A DNA stretch of 64,000 bases from Flavobacterium denitrificans DSM 15936 (GTDB taxonomy: Bacteria > Bacteroidota > Bacteroidia > Flavobacteriales > Flavobacteriaceae), in the NCBI RefSeq assembly GCF_000425445.1, contig NZ_AUDL01000012.1:186001-250000 (forward strand), written 5' to 3'. Positions within the stretch are counted from its first letter, which is position 1, and each line of letters begins with the position of its first letter. Positions 1-7,044 of this stretch are shown in pieces. Under the pieces are notes generated by a model. That model saw only the letters and a program-made list of their open reading frames with translations, was not told the DNA's origin and ran no database searches. A program made the translations under genes and the position numbers.

Positions 1-100
1 ATTTTTATGGAAGTATTCGAATGGGGTTTTTGATTAGGTAACCATTTTTTGTCGCTAAGTCATTAATACACGGAGTTTTATAAAGGGATTTTCATAATAT

Positions 101-145
101 TGTCATTTCGACGAAGGAGAAATCTTTGCAAGAAGCTCGACAAAG
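101..145. repeat. half copy of the palindromic GTCATTTCGACGAAGG repeat
   Basis: This stretch matches the left arm of the inverted-repeat elements found whole at 19095-19198 and 41233-41340. No matching right arm follows, so this is a decayed or half copy. The putative start codon of the next ORF lies inside it. Confidence 0.75.
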
Positions 146-599
146 TTTTGTTTCTTTAAGAATTGATAAATTTTATAATAAATTGAATATTTTAACATAC
201 TTTTTTGAGTTTACTTTTTTAATCGGCTTTATTTATGGAGCCACTAAATGGGGAACGTTTTTAATTTCAGATTTAATTACTGGTTTTATTTTATTGGTGT
301 TCTTTACCAATTTTCATTTTCAGGGAAATACACGATATAAAGAAGAAATGATTGTGTTTATGGTTAATCTGTTTTTTTACGCCATTGTTTTTATTTCTTC
401 TTTGTTTATTTATTTTGATAAAGAGAATGAAAAAAGAATGTATTATATATTTCCAATTTTTGCCTATTTGATTTTTATAATTATAGATCCATTAGACTTT
501 GATGAATCTTTTGGCTCTATGTATGTGCCTGTTTTTTTGGCATTTTTCCCTGTGTACTTTTTTAAGTATTATAGAAAATATATAAAAGAAGAGGTGTGA
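126..599 (+). CDS. small multi-pass membrane protein, unknown
   Basis: I do not recognise this protein. The 157-aa reading shows about four hydrophobic segments (roughly residues 25-45, 50-65, 78-97, 108-120, with another near 132-147), so it is probably an inner-membrane protein. The only available start is TTG at 126, inside a dispersed palindromic repeat, so the first ten or so residues may be repeat sequence rather than original protein. No in-frame ATG occurs before about residue 76. It may be a gene whose 5' end was replaced by the repeat, or a remnant. A copy of the Flavo-1-like repeat follows its stop codon. Confidence 0.4.
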   Translation: MQEARQSFVSLRIDKFYNKLNILTYFFEFTFLIGFIYGATKWGTFLISDLITGFILLVFFTNFHFQGNTRYKEEMIVFMVNLFFYAIVFISSLFIYFDKENEKRMYYIFPIFAYLIFIIIDPLDFDESFGSMYVPVFLAFFPVYFFKYYRKYIKEEV

Positions 600-639
600 T
601 GTTAAGTAGACTTCTTTTTAAAAAGAAACAAAAAACTCT

Positions 640-720
640 CTAATCTAGCCCCGATAGAAACGGCATCCTTTTTCCTGCTTCTTTAGCAGAAAAAATATAT
701 TGGACAGCGAGCTATCAGGA
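640..720 (+). ncRNA. Flavo-1-like structured repeat, copy 1
   Basis: The block starts with ctagccccgat, continues with acggcatcc, has a variable central hairpin (cctgcttctttagcag) and ends with ggacagcgag. A near copy lies at 1495-1572, and a third, with a different central hairpin, on the minus strand at 18972-19050. The layout fits my memory of the Flavo-1 RNA motif of Bacteroidetes (Rfam); the name is from recall and not searched. It lies in sense orientation after an ORF stop. Confidence 0.55.
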
Positions 721-747
721 TGGGGTTTATTGAAGTAGATTTTTTAA

Positions 748-784
748 TAAAAAAGGCCATAACAAAAGTTATGGCTCTTTTGGT
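748..784 (-). terminator. hairpin terminator, leftward
   Basis: The arms ggccataac and gttatggc surround an AAAA loop. Read on the minus strand the hairpin is followed by a T-rich run (cttttttatt), so it would end a leftward transcript started near 938. A shorter T-run also exists on the plus side. Confidence 0.6.
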
Positions 785-855
785 ATTTATCTATAATATG
801 AATTATCTATCTTATAATTTCGGGGTACTAATTCAGAAATATTTAAAAATGATAC

Positions 856-924
856 TTAATCCAACAAACAGATATTTATTTTTTCTTTAAAGATTTGAGT
901 GTGCTTTGGTCTTCTTGAACTCAT
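856..924 (-). CDS. possible 22-aa micro-ORF (or part of a small RNA)
   Basis: On the minus strand an ATG at 924 opens a 22-codon ORF beginning MSSRRPKHTQIFKEK and ending with TAA at 858-856. About 15-20 bases upstream is a perfect TAnnTTTG -7 element (TACTTTTG, 951-944) with a TTG 23 bases further out, and about 70 bases downstream is a hairpin terminator. The predicted transcript is about 190 nt. It could equally be a non-coding RNA with a chance ORF. I do not recognise the peptide. Confidence 0.3.
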   Translation of the reverse strand: MSSRRPKHTQIFKEKINICLLD

Positions 925-943
925 ATTGTGCTCAAATTTTTTG

Positions 944-977
944 CAAAAGTACAAACAGAAAATTGATTAATTGTCAA
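944..977 (-). promoter_or_regulatory. Bacteroidetes-type promoter, leftward
   Basis: TACTTTTG on the minus strand (951-944) fits the TAnnTTTG -7 consensus exactly. A TTG at 977-975 lies 23 bases upstream, at the long end of the usual spacing. It points toward the micro-ORF at 924-856. Confidence 0.45.
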
Positions 978-1194
978 TTTAAGGTTAAATTTTTGTTTTT
1001 TATTTAAAATAGTATTCAAAAACAGTAGTGAAATTGCTTAATAATTAATTTAGTGCGAAAAAACTTTTGAATTAATACCTTCAAATTGTTTTTTATAAAA
1101 AAACATAAAGATTCTTACTTATTTTAAATAACAGGTATTTTTGTGGTTCTATTAGGATGGGGTTTTTAATTAGATAAAATTTATAAACTAAAAA

Positions 1195-1404
1195 ATGAGT
1201 CGATACATATATAAAATATTGTCCCTAATTTTTGCACTTTTTTTTATTTATTGCATGATACAGTTTATCAGTACCGATGCTTTTGAAATTAGAGCTTTCA
1301 GAGGGTATGCTGATGTAAAACTTGTTGCGATTCGAATATTTATTCTTTTTGTAAGTTTACTTGGGGCATCAGTTTTTTTCTATATTGATAGGTTAAAAAA
1401 TTAG
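1195..1404 (+). CDS. small membrane protein, unknown
   Basis: This 69-aa protein has two hydrophobic segments (about residues 7-26 and 44-63) and a basic C-terminus (RLKN), suggesting two membrane spans. The ATG at 1195 follows an A-rich leader without a clear Shine-Dalgarno site, as is usual in Bacteroidetes. It resembles nothing I can name. Like the ORF ending at 599, it is AT-rich, is preceded by a ggatggggttt phrase and is followed by a Flavo-1-like repeat, which gives this end of the window a cassette-like look. Confidence 0.5.
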   Translation: MSRYIYKILSLIFALFFIYCMIQFISTDAFEIRAFRGYADVKLVAIRIFILFVSLLGASVFFYIDRLKN

Positions 1405-1494
1405 TAAGGATGGTAATACCGCGGATTTGTAATTCGTGCCGACAAAGTAATTCGCTAATCCAAATCAAAAAAACATCTACTAAAAACAAAAAGA

Positions 1495-1572
1495 TCTAGT
1501 CTAGCCCCGATGGAAACGGCATCCTTTTTCCTGCTTCTTTAGCAGGGAAAAGATATAGTGGACAGCGGGACA
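1495..1572 (+). ncRNA. Flavo-1-like structured repeat, copy 2
   Basis: This block is nearly identical to copy 1 at 640-720: ctagccccgatggaa, acggcatcc, the same central hairpin (cctgcttctttagcagg), then gatatagtggacagcggg. It lies about 90 bases after the stop of the 69-aa ORF, in sense orientation. Identification as Flavo-1 is from memory. Confidence 0.55.
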
Positions 1573-1613
1573 AAAGGTGTTTTGAAAACGAAATTTCTGC
1601 TTCTTAAAAACAA

Positions 1614-1650
1614 TAAAAGCCATATTTCAGTTAAGGAATATGGCTTTTAA
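1614..1650 (-). terminator. hairpin terminator of the following lipoprotein gene
   Basis: The arms aaaagccatatt (1615-1626) and aatatggctttt (1637-1648) form a 12-bp stem with T-runs on both sides. It sits just past the minus-strand stop at 1667. Confidence 0.7.
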
Positions 1651-1666
1651 TTTTAATTTAGAAAGA

Positions 1667-2062
1667 CTATTGTTTGGTATAATTCCCGCTTAAATATCCA
1701 TCTGATGTCATTTTGTTATCAGCTGTTTTTGTGAAACTAAAAATTGTAGTACCGGCTGAAAATTTAAACTCTGCTACGTAAGTATTGTCAGTTTTTGTTT
1801 CCTTGATGCTATAAGTAACTTTTGCATCTTTTAAGTTTGTTGCTTGATCTTTGAACGAAAGTCTGCTACCACTAACGGTACAAATGATATCATCTTTTGT
1901 AAAGTTATAAGTTGTCGCACCTGAATCTTTCCAAGTTCCAATAAGCCACGCTGGCGGATTGAAACTGTCTCCTGTTGTATTTGTTTTTCCAGAGTCATCA
2001 TCACTTGAAGATGAACATGCAGTTATAATAATAAAACTAAATAATAAAATTAATTTTTTCAT
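1667..2062 (-). CDS. putative lipoprotein, lipocalin-like size
   Basis: I chose the ATG at 2062 because it gives a proper lipoprotein signal (MKKLILLFSFIIITAC), with Cys16 followed by SSSSDDDSG. That serine/aspartate-rich tail is typical of exported Bacteroidetes lipoproteins. A longer frame open to 2113 would bury the signal. The mature part (about 115 aa) contains a WLIGTWKDS motif near its N-terminus and alternating beta-type sequence, as in small lipocalin-like or DUF lipoproteins of Flavobacteria. It is probably anchored in the outer membrane. Function unknown. Confidence 0.7.
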   Translation of the reverse strand: MKKLILLFSFIIITACSSSSDDDSGKTNTTGDSFNPPAWLIGTWKDSGATTYNFTKDDIICTVSGSRLSFKDQATNLKDAKVTYSIKETKTDNTYVAEFKFSAGTTIFSFTKTADNKMTSDGYLSGNYTKQ

Positions 2063-2221
2063 GGTTGTTGAATTTAGTGAGGATGTAAAAATGTAATTAT
2101 TTGAAATGCTCAATAACCATCATAAGGCAAACTTGTATTATTATAAGGTGATATAATGCTTAACATTCTGGTAATATGTGATTTAGTTTAAATGCTTATA
2201 TTTAGTATAAAATTTAAAATT

Positions 2222-2398
2222 ATGGATGTTAATTGGAACATAATAGGCATTGTAGCAATCTTGGTTGTTGTTTTGGTTGTGTTGACAATCAGAAAAAATT
2301 TGAAGGAAAAAAAGAAATTAGAAAACTTGCTGAATAACGATTTTAAGAAAGCAGAAAAGAAGAGAGTTGATGCTGAAGATTCGGCAAATGAGAAATAA
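2222..2398 (+). CDS. small single-pass membrane protein, unknown
   Basis: The ATG at 2222 gives a 58-aa protein with one hydrophobic segment (about residues 5-23, rich in I and V) followed by a highly charged K/E tail that could form a coiled coil. An upstream ATG at 2192 would add ten residues and looks less likely. It resembles the many short N-anchored proteins of Flavobacteria. No function can be assigned. Confidence 0.5.
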   Translation: MDVNWNIIGIVAILVVVLVVLTIRKNLKEKKKLENLLNNDFKKAEKKRVDAEDSANEK

Positions 2399-2407
2399 TG
2401 ATTTTTT

Positions 2408-2507
2408 TGTCATTTCGAGGAACGAGAAATCACACTAGTGAATCGACAAAGATTGGCAATATACTGAGCGGAATTTCTAGTGTGATTTCTCGTTCCTCGA
2501 AATGACA
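2408..2507. repeat. palindromic element with perfect 31-bp arms
   Basis: The left arm 2408-2438 and right arm 2477-2507 are exact reverse complements, beginning with TGTCATTTCGAGGAACGAG. The central 38 bases are unpaired. It is a variant of the GTCATTTCGACGAAGG family (19095, 41233). It lies just downstream of the tRNA-Ala terminator and may be a MITE or REP-like element. Confidence 0.85.
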
Positions 2508-2529
2508 AGATTACGAAATTTAAAGAAAA

Positions 2530-2568
2530 ACAAAACCCTTGTAAATTTAGTTTTACAAGGGTTTTTAA
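2530..2568 (-). terminator. terminator of the tRNA-Ala gene
   Basis: The arms aaaacccttgtaaa and ttttacaagggttttt form a strong stem. Read leftward from the tRNA, the hairpin is followed by ttttgtttttc. It begins a few bases after the tRNA 3' end. Confidence 0.75.
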
Positions 2569-2573
2569 TATTG

Positions 2574-2647
2574 TGGAGAATACCGGATTCGAACCGGTCA
2601 CCCCTTGCCTGCCAGGCAAGTACTCTAGCCAAATGAGCTAATCCCCC
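2574..2647 (-). tRNA. tRNA-Ala (anticodon GGC)
   Basis: The minus-strand sequence folds as a cloverleaf. The acceptor stem is GGGGGAT paired with ATTCTCC, including the G3-U70 pair that marks alanine tRNAs. The anticodon arm is cttgc-ctggcag-gcaag with anticodon GGC, and the T arm contains GGTTCGAATCC. Discriminator is A73, and CCA is not encoded. It reads GCC codons (and GCU by wobble). The anticodon frame could be misread as GCC (Gly), but the loop register and G3-U70 support alanine. Confidence 0.9.
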
Positions 2648-2751
2648 AAAGAGTTAACAAATAAAGTCAAATAATTTTCAAAAAACAAATTTCGGCGAGT
2701 TTCTGGAGTATTATTTTTCAAAAGCGTAACTTTACTTTTAAATCTGTTTTT

Positions 2752-3516
2752 ATGAGTTTAGAAAATGCAAACGGAAGTTTAGAAACTTCTTTTCAAAATA
2801 CTATTGCCACCGTTCAATTTGGTCATCCTGCGAGTAATTCTTTTCCACGTCAATTGCTGGATCACCTTACGGCTGAAATTAATTTGTTAAGCCGAAATGA
2901 AAATGTTTCGGTTATTATTTTAAAAAGTGAGGGTAACAGAGTTTTTTGTTCAGGAGCTTCGTTCGACGAACTTTTACAGGTTGAAAATGAAGAGCAGGGA
3001 ACGGAGTTTTTCTCTGGTTTTGCTCATTTGCTGAATGCGATGCGAAATTGCAATAAATTAATTATTGGTCGCGTTCAAGGAAAAGCTGTTGGGGGAGGTG
3101 TCGGGATTATTTCGGCCTGTGATTATGTTTTTGCAACACCGGAAAGTGCTGTAAAATTATCGGAATTGGCTATCGGAATTGGGCCGTTTGTGATTGAACC
3201 GGCTGTTTCGCGTAAAATTGGAAAAAGAGCGATGACCGAAATGACTTTGGCAGCGCATGAATGGAAATCGGCAGTATGGGCACTTCAAAACGGACTTTAT
3301 GCATCGCTTCATAATTTGGAAGAATTGGATGCAGAAGTTTCAAGTTTTGCTCAAAAACTAAGTTCGTATAATCCAGAAGCTTTGTTTGAAATGAAAAAAA
3401 TCATTTGGGAAGGAACGGAGCAATGGGAATCGATATTAATTGAGCGCGCTAAAATTACCGGAAAACTGGTTTTATCTGATTTTAGCCGAAATGCTTTGCT
3501 TCAGTTCAAAAAATAA
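2752..3516 (+). CDS. enoyl-CoA hydratase/isomerase (crotonase) family protein
   Basis: The 254-aa length and motifs fit the crotonase fold. The first oxyanion-hole segment is FCSGAS (65-70) and the second is GGGVG (114-118). Family members act on acyl-CoA thioesters by hydration, isomerisation or cleavage. Hydratases normally carry two catalytic glutamates, one in GGGxE and one in PE/SE. Here the first is glycine (G118) and the second is present (E138 in KLSELAIG). Classical hydration is therefore doubtful, and an isomerase-like or other crotonase reaction is more likely. The gene stands alone between the divergent tRNA and a small membrane gene, so context does not identify the substrate. 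Confidence 0.8.
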   Translation: MSLENANGSLETSFQNTIATVQFGHPASNSFPRQLLDHLTAEINLLSRNENVSVIILKSEGNRVFCSGASFDELLQVENEEQGTEFFSGFAHLLNAMRNCNKLIIGRVQGKAVGGGVGIISACDYVFATPESAVKLSELAIGIGPFVIEPAVSRKIGKRAMTEMTLAAHEWKSAVWALQNGLYASLHNLEELDAEVSSFAQKLSSYNPEALFEMKKIIWEGTEQWESILIERAKITGKLVLSDFSRNALLQFKK

Positions 3517-3695
3517 GAAATATTAATAATTTTAAACACATAGAGACATAGCTTTTGAAACTGCAAAAAAAGGCGTTTCACTTGCATTAAAAAATCCCGA
3601 AGCTTCGGGACTATGTGTTAGAAACTAGTTTCTTTCAAGTGTCTTTCCAGAAAGAAAAACCTATGTTTCTATGTGTTTAAATCAAATTTTTGAAT

Positions 3696-3872
3696 ATGCA
3701 TATTATTTCCTTACTGCAAAAAGTTGATGTTGCAGAGAAAATTAAAAACGCGCCAGACAGCGGTTATCAGATTGGTGTTGTGATTGGATCTTTTATTCCG
3801 TTCTTAGTTTTGGGCGGAATTGCATTGTGGATGTATAAGCGTGCTAAAAAAAGAGACGAAAACGGTTATTAA
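3696..3872 (+). CDS. small single-pass membrane protein
   Basis: The ATG at 3696 gives a 58-aa protein; a TTG two codons upstream is also possible. A hydrophobic segment covers about residues 26-46, followed by the basic cytoplasmic tail KRAKKRDENGY. It ends 33 bases before the QueD-like gene and could be co-transcribed with it. Function unknown. Confidence 0.5.
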   Translation: MHIISLLQKVDVAEKIKNAPDSGYQIGVVIGSFIPFLVLGGIALWMYKRAKKRDENGY

Positions 3873-3905
3873 TTTGTAAATTTGCAAGCTTAAAATTAAA
3901 CATCG

Positions 3906-4355
3906 ATGAGTAATATCAGAATTACAAAACAATTTAGTTTCGAAACCGGCCATGCTTTGTACGGTTATGACGGAAAATGCAAAAACGTTCACGGACACAG
4001 TTATAAATTGTCGGTAACCGTTATTGGTTCGCCAATTACGGATCGATCGAATGTGAAATTCGGAATGGTAATTGATTTTTCTGATCTAAAGAAAATTGTA
4101 AAAGAAGAAATCGTCGATCAATTTGACCACGCGACTGTTTTTAACCAAACAACTCCTCACGTTGAATTGGCAGCAGAATTAAAAAATCGCGGACATCACG
4201 TTATATTGGTAGATTATCAGCCAACAAGCGAAAATATGGTAGTTGATTTTGCAGAACGAATTATCGCAAGACTTCCAGCCGGAATTTCTTTATTTTCTTT
4301 AAAACTTCAAGAAACAGAATCTTCATTTGCTGAATGGTACGCTTCTGATAATTAG
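3906..4355 (+). CDS. queD: 6-carboxy-5,6,7,8-tetrahydropterin synthase / PTPS family
   Basis: The 149-aa protein has the zinc and catalytic motifs of the 6-pyruvoyl-tetrahydropterin synthase family: His16 (ETGHALYG), the Cys25-x3-His29-Gly-His31 motif, and a conserved Glu near the C-terminus (LQETESSF). In bacteria such proteins usually make 6-carboxytetrahydropterin for queuosine (7-deazaguanine) synthesis. A role in another pterin pathway cannot be excluded, since no other queuosine genes are nearby. A TAAATTTG -7-like element lies at 3877-3884, without a clear -33 TTG. Confidence 0.85.
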   Translation: MSNIRITKQFSFETGHALYGYDGKCKNVHGHSYKLSVTVIGSPITDRSNVKFGMVIDFSDLKKIVKEEIVDQFDHATVFNQTTPHVELAAELKNRGHHVILVDYQPTSENMVVDFAERIIARLPAGISLFSLKLQETESSFAEWYASDN

Positions 4356-4461
4356 TAAAAAGATTATAAATTAAATGTTAAGAGTTAGACGTCGAAACGG
4401 ATAACTTCTAGCTGCCAATTTACAACCCATAACGCCTAACAAATAACTCTTAACTTCTCTC

Positions 4462-5205
4462 ATGAAAAAAATATATTTTGCCTCAGATCAGCATTTTGGT
4501 GCGCCAACTCCTGAATTGAGTTTGCCACGTGAAAAAAAATTCGTGGCTTGGCTTGATGAGGTTAAAGAAGATGCTGAAGCTATTTTTTTACTTGGTGATT
4601 TATTTGATTTTTGGTTCGAATATAAGACGGTTGTTCCAAAAGGATTTGTGCGTATTTTAGGAAAATTAGCAGAAATTCGCGACAGCGGTATTCCGATTTA
4701 CTTTTTCGTTGGAAACCATGATTTGTGGATGAATGATTATTTTGAAACCGAATTGAATATTCCGGTTTATCATGATAACAAAGAATTTACTTTTAACGGA
4801 AAAACCTTTTTAATTGGCCACGGCGATGGGAAAGGGCCGGGAGACAAAGGCTATAAAAGAATGAAAAAGGTATTTACAAATCCGTTTTCAAAATGGCTTT
4901 TCCGCTGGCTTCATCCTGATGTTGGAGTTAGTTTAGCACAATATTTGTCAGTTAAAAACAAACTGATTTCTGGTGACGAAGATGTAAAGTTTCTAGGTGA
5001 AGAAAACGAATGGCTTGTTTTATACGCTAAGCGAAAACTCGAAACCAAACATTATAATTACTTTATTTTTGGACATCGTCATTTGCCAATGATTATTCCG
5101 GTTGGAGAAGATTCTAACTATGTGAATCTTGGCGACTGGATTGGTTATTTTACTTACGGTGTATTTGACGGCGAGAATTTTGAGCTTAAAAAATTCGAAA
5201 AATAA
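4462..5205 (+). CDS. lpxH: UDP-2,3-diacylglucosamine hydrolase
   Basis: The 247-aa protein is a calcineurin-type metallophosphoesterase. It shows SDQHFG (D9, H11), GDLFDFW (45-51), GNHD (84-87), an HGDG motif in the middle and GHRH near the C-terminus, in the family order. LpxH cleaves UDP-2,3-diacylglucosamine to lipid X in lipid A synthesis at the inner face of the cytoplasmic membrane. The length fits the Bacteroidetes LpxH group. The gene is followed at once by a 7-bp tandem repeat and faces the cytochrome gene tail to tail. Confidence 0.85.
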   Translation: MKKIYFASDQHFGAPTPELSLPREKKFVAWLDEVKEDAEAIFLLGDLFDFWFEYKTVVPKGFVRILGKLAEIRDSGIPIYFFVGNHDLWMNDYFETELNIPVYHDNKEFTFNGKTFLIGHGDGKGPGDKGYKRMKKVFTNPFSKWLFRWLHPDVGVSLAQYLSVKNKLISGDEDVKFLGEENEWLVLYAKRKLETKHYNYFIFGHRHLPMIIPVGEDSNYVNLGDWIGYFTYGVFDGENFELKKFEK

Positions 5206-5208
5206 GTT

Positions 5209-5250
5209 AGTCGAAAGTCAAAAGTCGAAAGTCAAAAGTCAAAAGTCGAA
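5209..5250. repeat. heptanucleotide tandem repeat (AGTCRAA)x6
   Basis: Six 7-bp units alternate AGTCGAA and AGTCAAA directly after the lpxH stop codon. It is non-coding, and copy number may vary between strains. Confidence 0.85.
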
Positions 5251-5305
5251 GGCAAAAGCTGGAAAGGCGAATACTACTTATTTGTCAAAAAAATAAACAA
5301 AACTT

Positions 5306-6517
5306 TTATTTTGCATTTGCTGGATATATTCCAATTTTATGCGTTCGCAAAATATATTCTGAAAGCTGTTTGCTGTCTGAAAGCTGAAATTTAATATAAT
5401 TTGATGATTTTTTCGGCATATGGCATTCTACACAATTAGATGCCATTAGTTTTTCAGGCATTATTTTTTGAGTCTTTTCATCGTGCTTCAGCCCTTGATG
5501 ACAGCTCATGCAGATTTTCGAGTATGAAGCCATGTTATTTGATGCATTTTCATGTGGATTATGGCACGTAATGCAATCCATTTTTTCGCTTTTAATGAAG
5601 CATTTGCTTTGTGCCATCAAGCGGAATTGATTTCCGTGAACATCAAATTTTGCTGTATCAGTAATGCTTCTTGTGTTTCTGTAAAAATCGGATAAATTAT
5701 CACCTGGTTTAAAATCAAAACGCGATTTCATTTTCATTCCGTCATTACCGGCGTGACATAACGCACAAGCGTCTAATCGTTGTTGTCTGTTTAGCCCTTT
5801 AATGCTTGTTATGCTGTTAGCCACTTTTATATTTGGGTTTTTTAAATGAAATTCAACGTGTTTTTTTGCTGGACCATGGCAGCGTTCGCAATCAATTCCG
5901 TAAACGATTGTTCTTTTGTCAATAATGTCCTCAACATCCATTGACATCATATTTCTTTCCTGAGAGTTTTGATTTACCATTCTGCTGCTCGCATTTGACG
6001 CATGACAAGAATAACAATCTTTAACAACCATTCGGTCAAAATAAGGCTTGTCAGCAGGAAATCCTGGACTTGTTGCCCAATTGTGAATGGAACTATAGTA
6101 GGAAAGAGGAAGTTCGTAAGTGTTGTTGTTTTTCCAATAAACGGAAGTCTGCGCGTGTTTGATTCCAAAAACAATATCAAATCGGTGTGCATCGACCTCT
6201 TTTCCGTTTTTGTATAAAACCTGAAAAAGATTGTCGCCACGTTTTTCCATGACTAACTTGGTGTTTTTGTCATAGATAAAAGTGTGGTCACCTTTGTCAA
6301 AATCTCCTAAAACATTTCCTTCGCTTGCAGGTGCTGTGGCTTTAAAGTGAGAGCTTTTCAAAGCCATATTATATTGCGTTTGATGACACTGAATACAGCT
6401 TTCAGATCCAGCATAATCAGTTCCGCGTGGGTCAATATAGTCATCAGACGAATTTTTGCAGTTTGTAAAACATACCGCCAAAAGTATAAGGGCAAAAAGT
6501 AAACGCATTTTTTTCAT
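5306..6517 (-). CDS. seven-heme cytochrome c lipoprotein
   Basis: The 403-aa protein has a lipoprotein-type signal (Cys20 followed by KNSSDD) and seven CxxCH heme-binding motifs: CIQCH near residue 41, then CYSCH, CERCH, CALCH, CITCH, CMSCH and CVECH. It should be a periplasmic or surface-attached multiheme c-type cytochrome of the cytochrome c554/NrfA-like superfamily. Possible roles are electron transfer or reduction of a small oxidised substrate. The catalytic lysine heme motif (CxxCK) of nitrite reductase is absent. No partner subunit is adjacent. The ORF stands alone, convergent with lpxH. Confidence 0.8.
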   Translation of the reverse strand: MKKMRLLFALILLAVCFTNCKNSSDDYIDPRGTDYAGSESCIQCHQTQYNMALKSSHFKATAPASEGNVLGDFDKGDHTFIYDKNTKLVMEKRGDNLFQVLYKNGKEVDAHRFDIVFGIKHAQTSVYWKNNNTYELPLSYYSSIHNWATSPGFPADKPYFDRMVVKDCYSCHASNASSRMVNQNSQERNMMSMDVEDIIDKRTIVYGIDCERCHGPAKKHVEFHLKNPNIKVANSITSIKGLNRQQRLDACALCHAGNDGMKMKSRFDFKPGDNLSDFYRNTRSITDTAKFDVHGNQFRLMAQSKCFIKSEKMDCITCHNPHENASNNMASYSKICMSCHQGLKHDEKTQKIMPEKLMASNCVECHMPKKSSNYIKFQLSDSKQLSEYILRTHKIGIYPANAK

Positions 6518-6600
6518 TGCCGTAAATATACTTTTTTTTGAATCAAATCAAAATATATTTCAATAATGAAAAAATGATGTTAAAAAATTTAGAATAATTC

Positions 6601-6957
6601 TTAATTCATGCCTGATCCGTAAATATACTCATCTAATTCAATTTTGAACAATGAACCTTCAACCAAATCTTTTATTGACTTCAATTCGGTCATATTTACT
6701 GCTAAATCTATTGAATTACATGGTGTTTTCAATAAAAATTTATGGCAAGAATATTTCATTTCACAAGCTTCGCAACAAGCATTTTCGATTAAGCTATCTT
6801 CGATTAAATCACAAAAATGATTCAATTCTGGTATGGTAAAATAGAAACCAGTTTCTTTAAAAACCAATTGCACTTTGTCATGAATAGTCTGACTGTTTTG
6901 TTTCCAGTAAAAAGCTATTCCAAAATTGTTATGATAAATTTGTTCTATTTCTCTCAT
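6601..6957 (-). CDS. conserved 118-aa orphan, cysteine-rich paralog
   Basis: The protein is a clear paralog of the one at 8105-8461: same length, same start (EIEQIYxNxFGIxFYWK) and same end (SIKDLVxGSLF ... YGSGMN). I do not recognise the family. It is cytoplasmic by appearance, with no signal or membrane segment. This copy has six cysteines, four of them in ENACCEACEMKYSC at about residues 58-71. The other copy has only one cysteine in total. That could be a metal site acquired after duplication, or simple drift. Confidence 0.65.
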   Translation of the reverse strand: MREIEQIYHNNFGIAFYWKQNSQTIHDKVQLVFKETGFYFTIPELNHFCDLIEDSLIENACCEACEMKYSCHKFLLKTPCNSIDLAVNMTELKSIKDLVEGSLFKIELDEYIYGSGMN

Positions 6958-7044
6958 CGTAAATCCTTTTATTTCAACAAATATAAATATTATTTATATT
7001 AATTCTAAATAAAAAAATCATAAAAAAGAATAAATTTTTTCATT

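Larger units (their letters stand above)
600..1194. other. AT-rich intergenic region between two small membrane ORFs
   Basis: This gap holds a Flavo-1-like repeat (640-720), a hairpin terminator (748-784), and a possible leftward micro-gene with its own -7 element (856-977), described separately. The phrase ggatggggttt occurs at 718-728 and again at 1157-1167, with a near copy at 21-31. From about 985 to 1150 I see only AT-rich sequence without a convincing feature. Confidence 0.6.

Noticed and set aside
2410..2619. 69-aa minus-strand ORF over the palindrome and tRNA
   Set aside because: It is read across the tRNA-Ala gene and a palindromic repeat, and has no protein-like composition.
3598..3612. 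cccgaagcttcggg palindrome as a regulatory site
   Set aside because: The same short palindrome recurs in many gaps (for example 32626 and 62973), so it is a genomic repeat motif and not a specific site.
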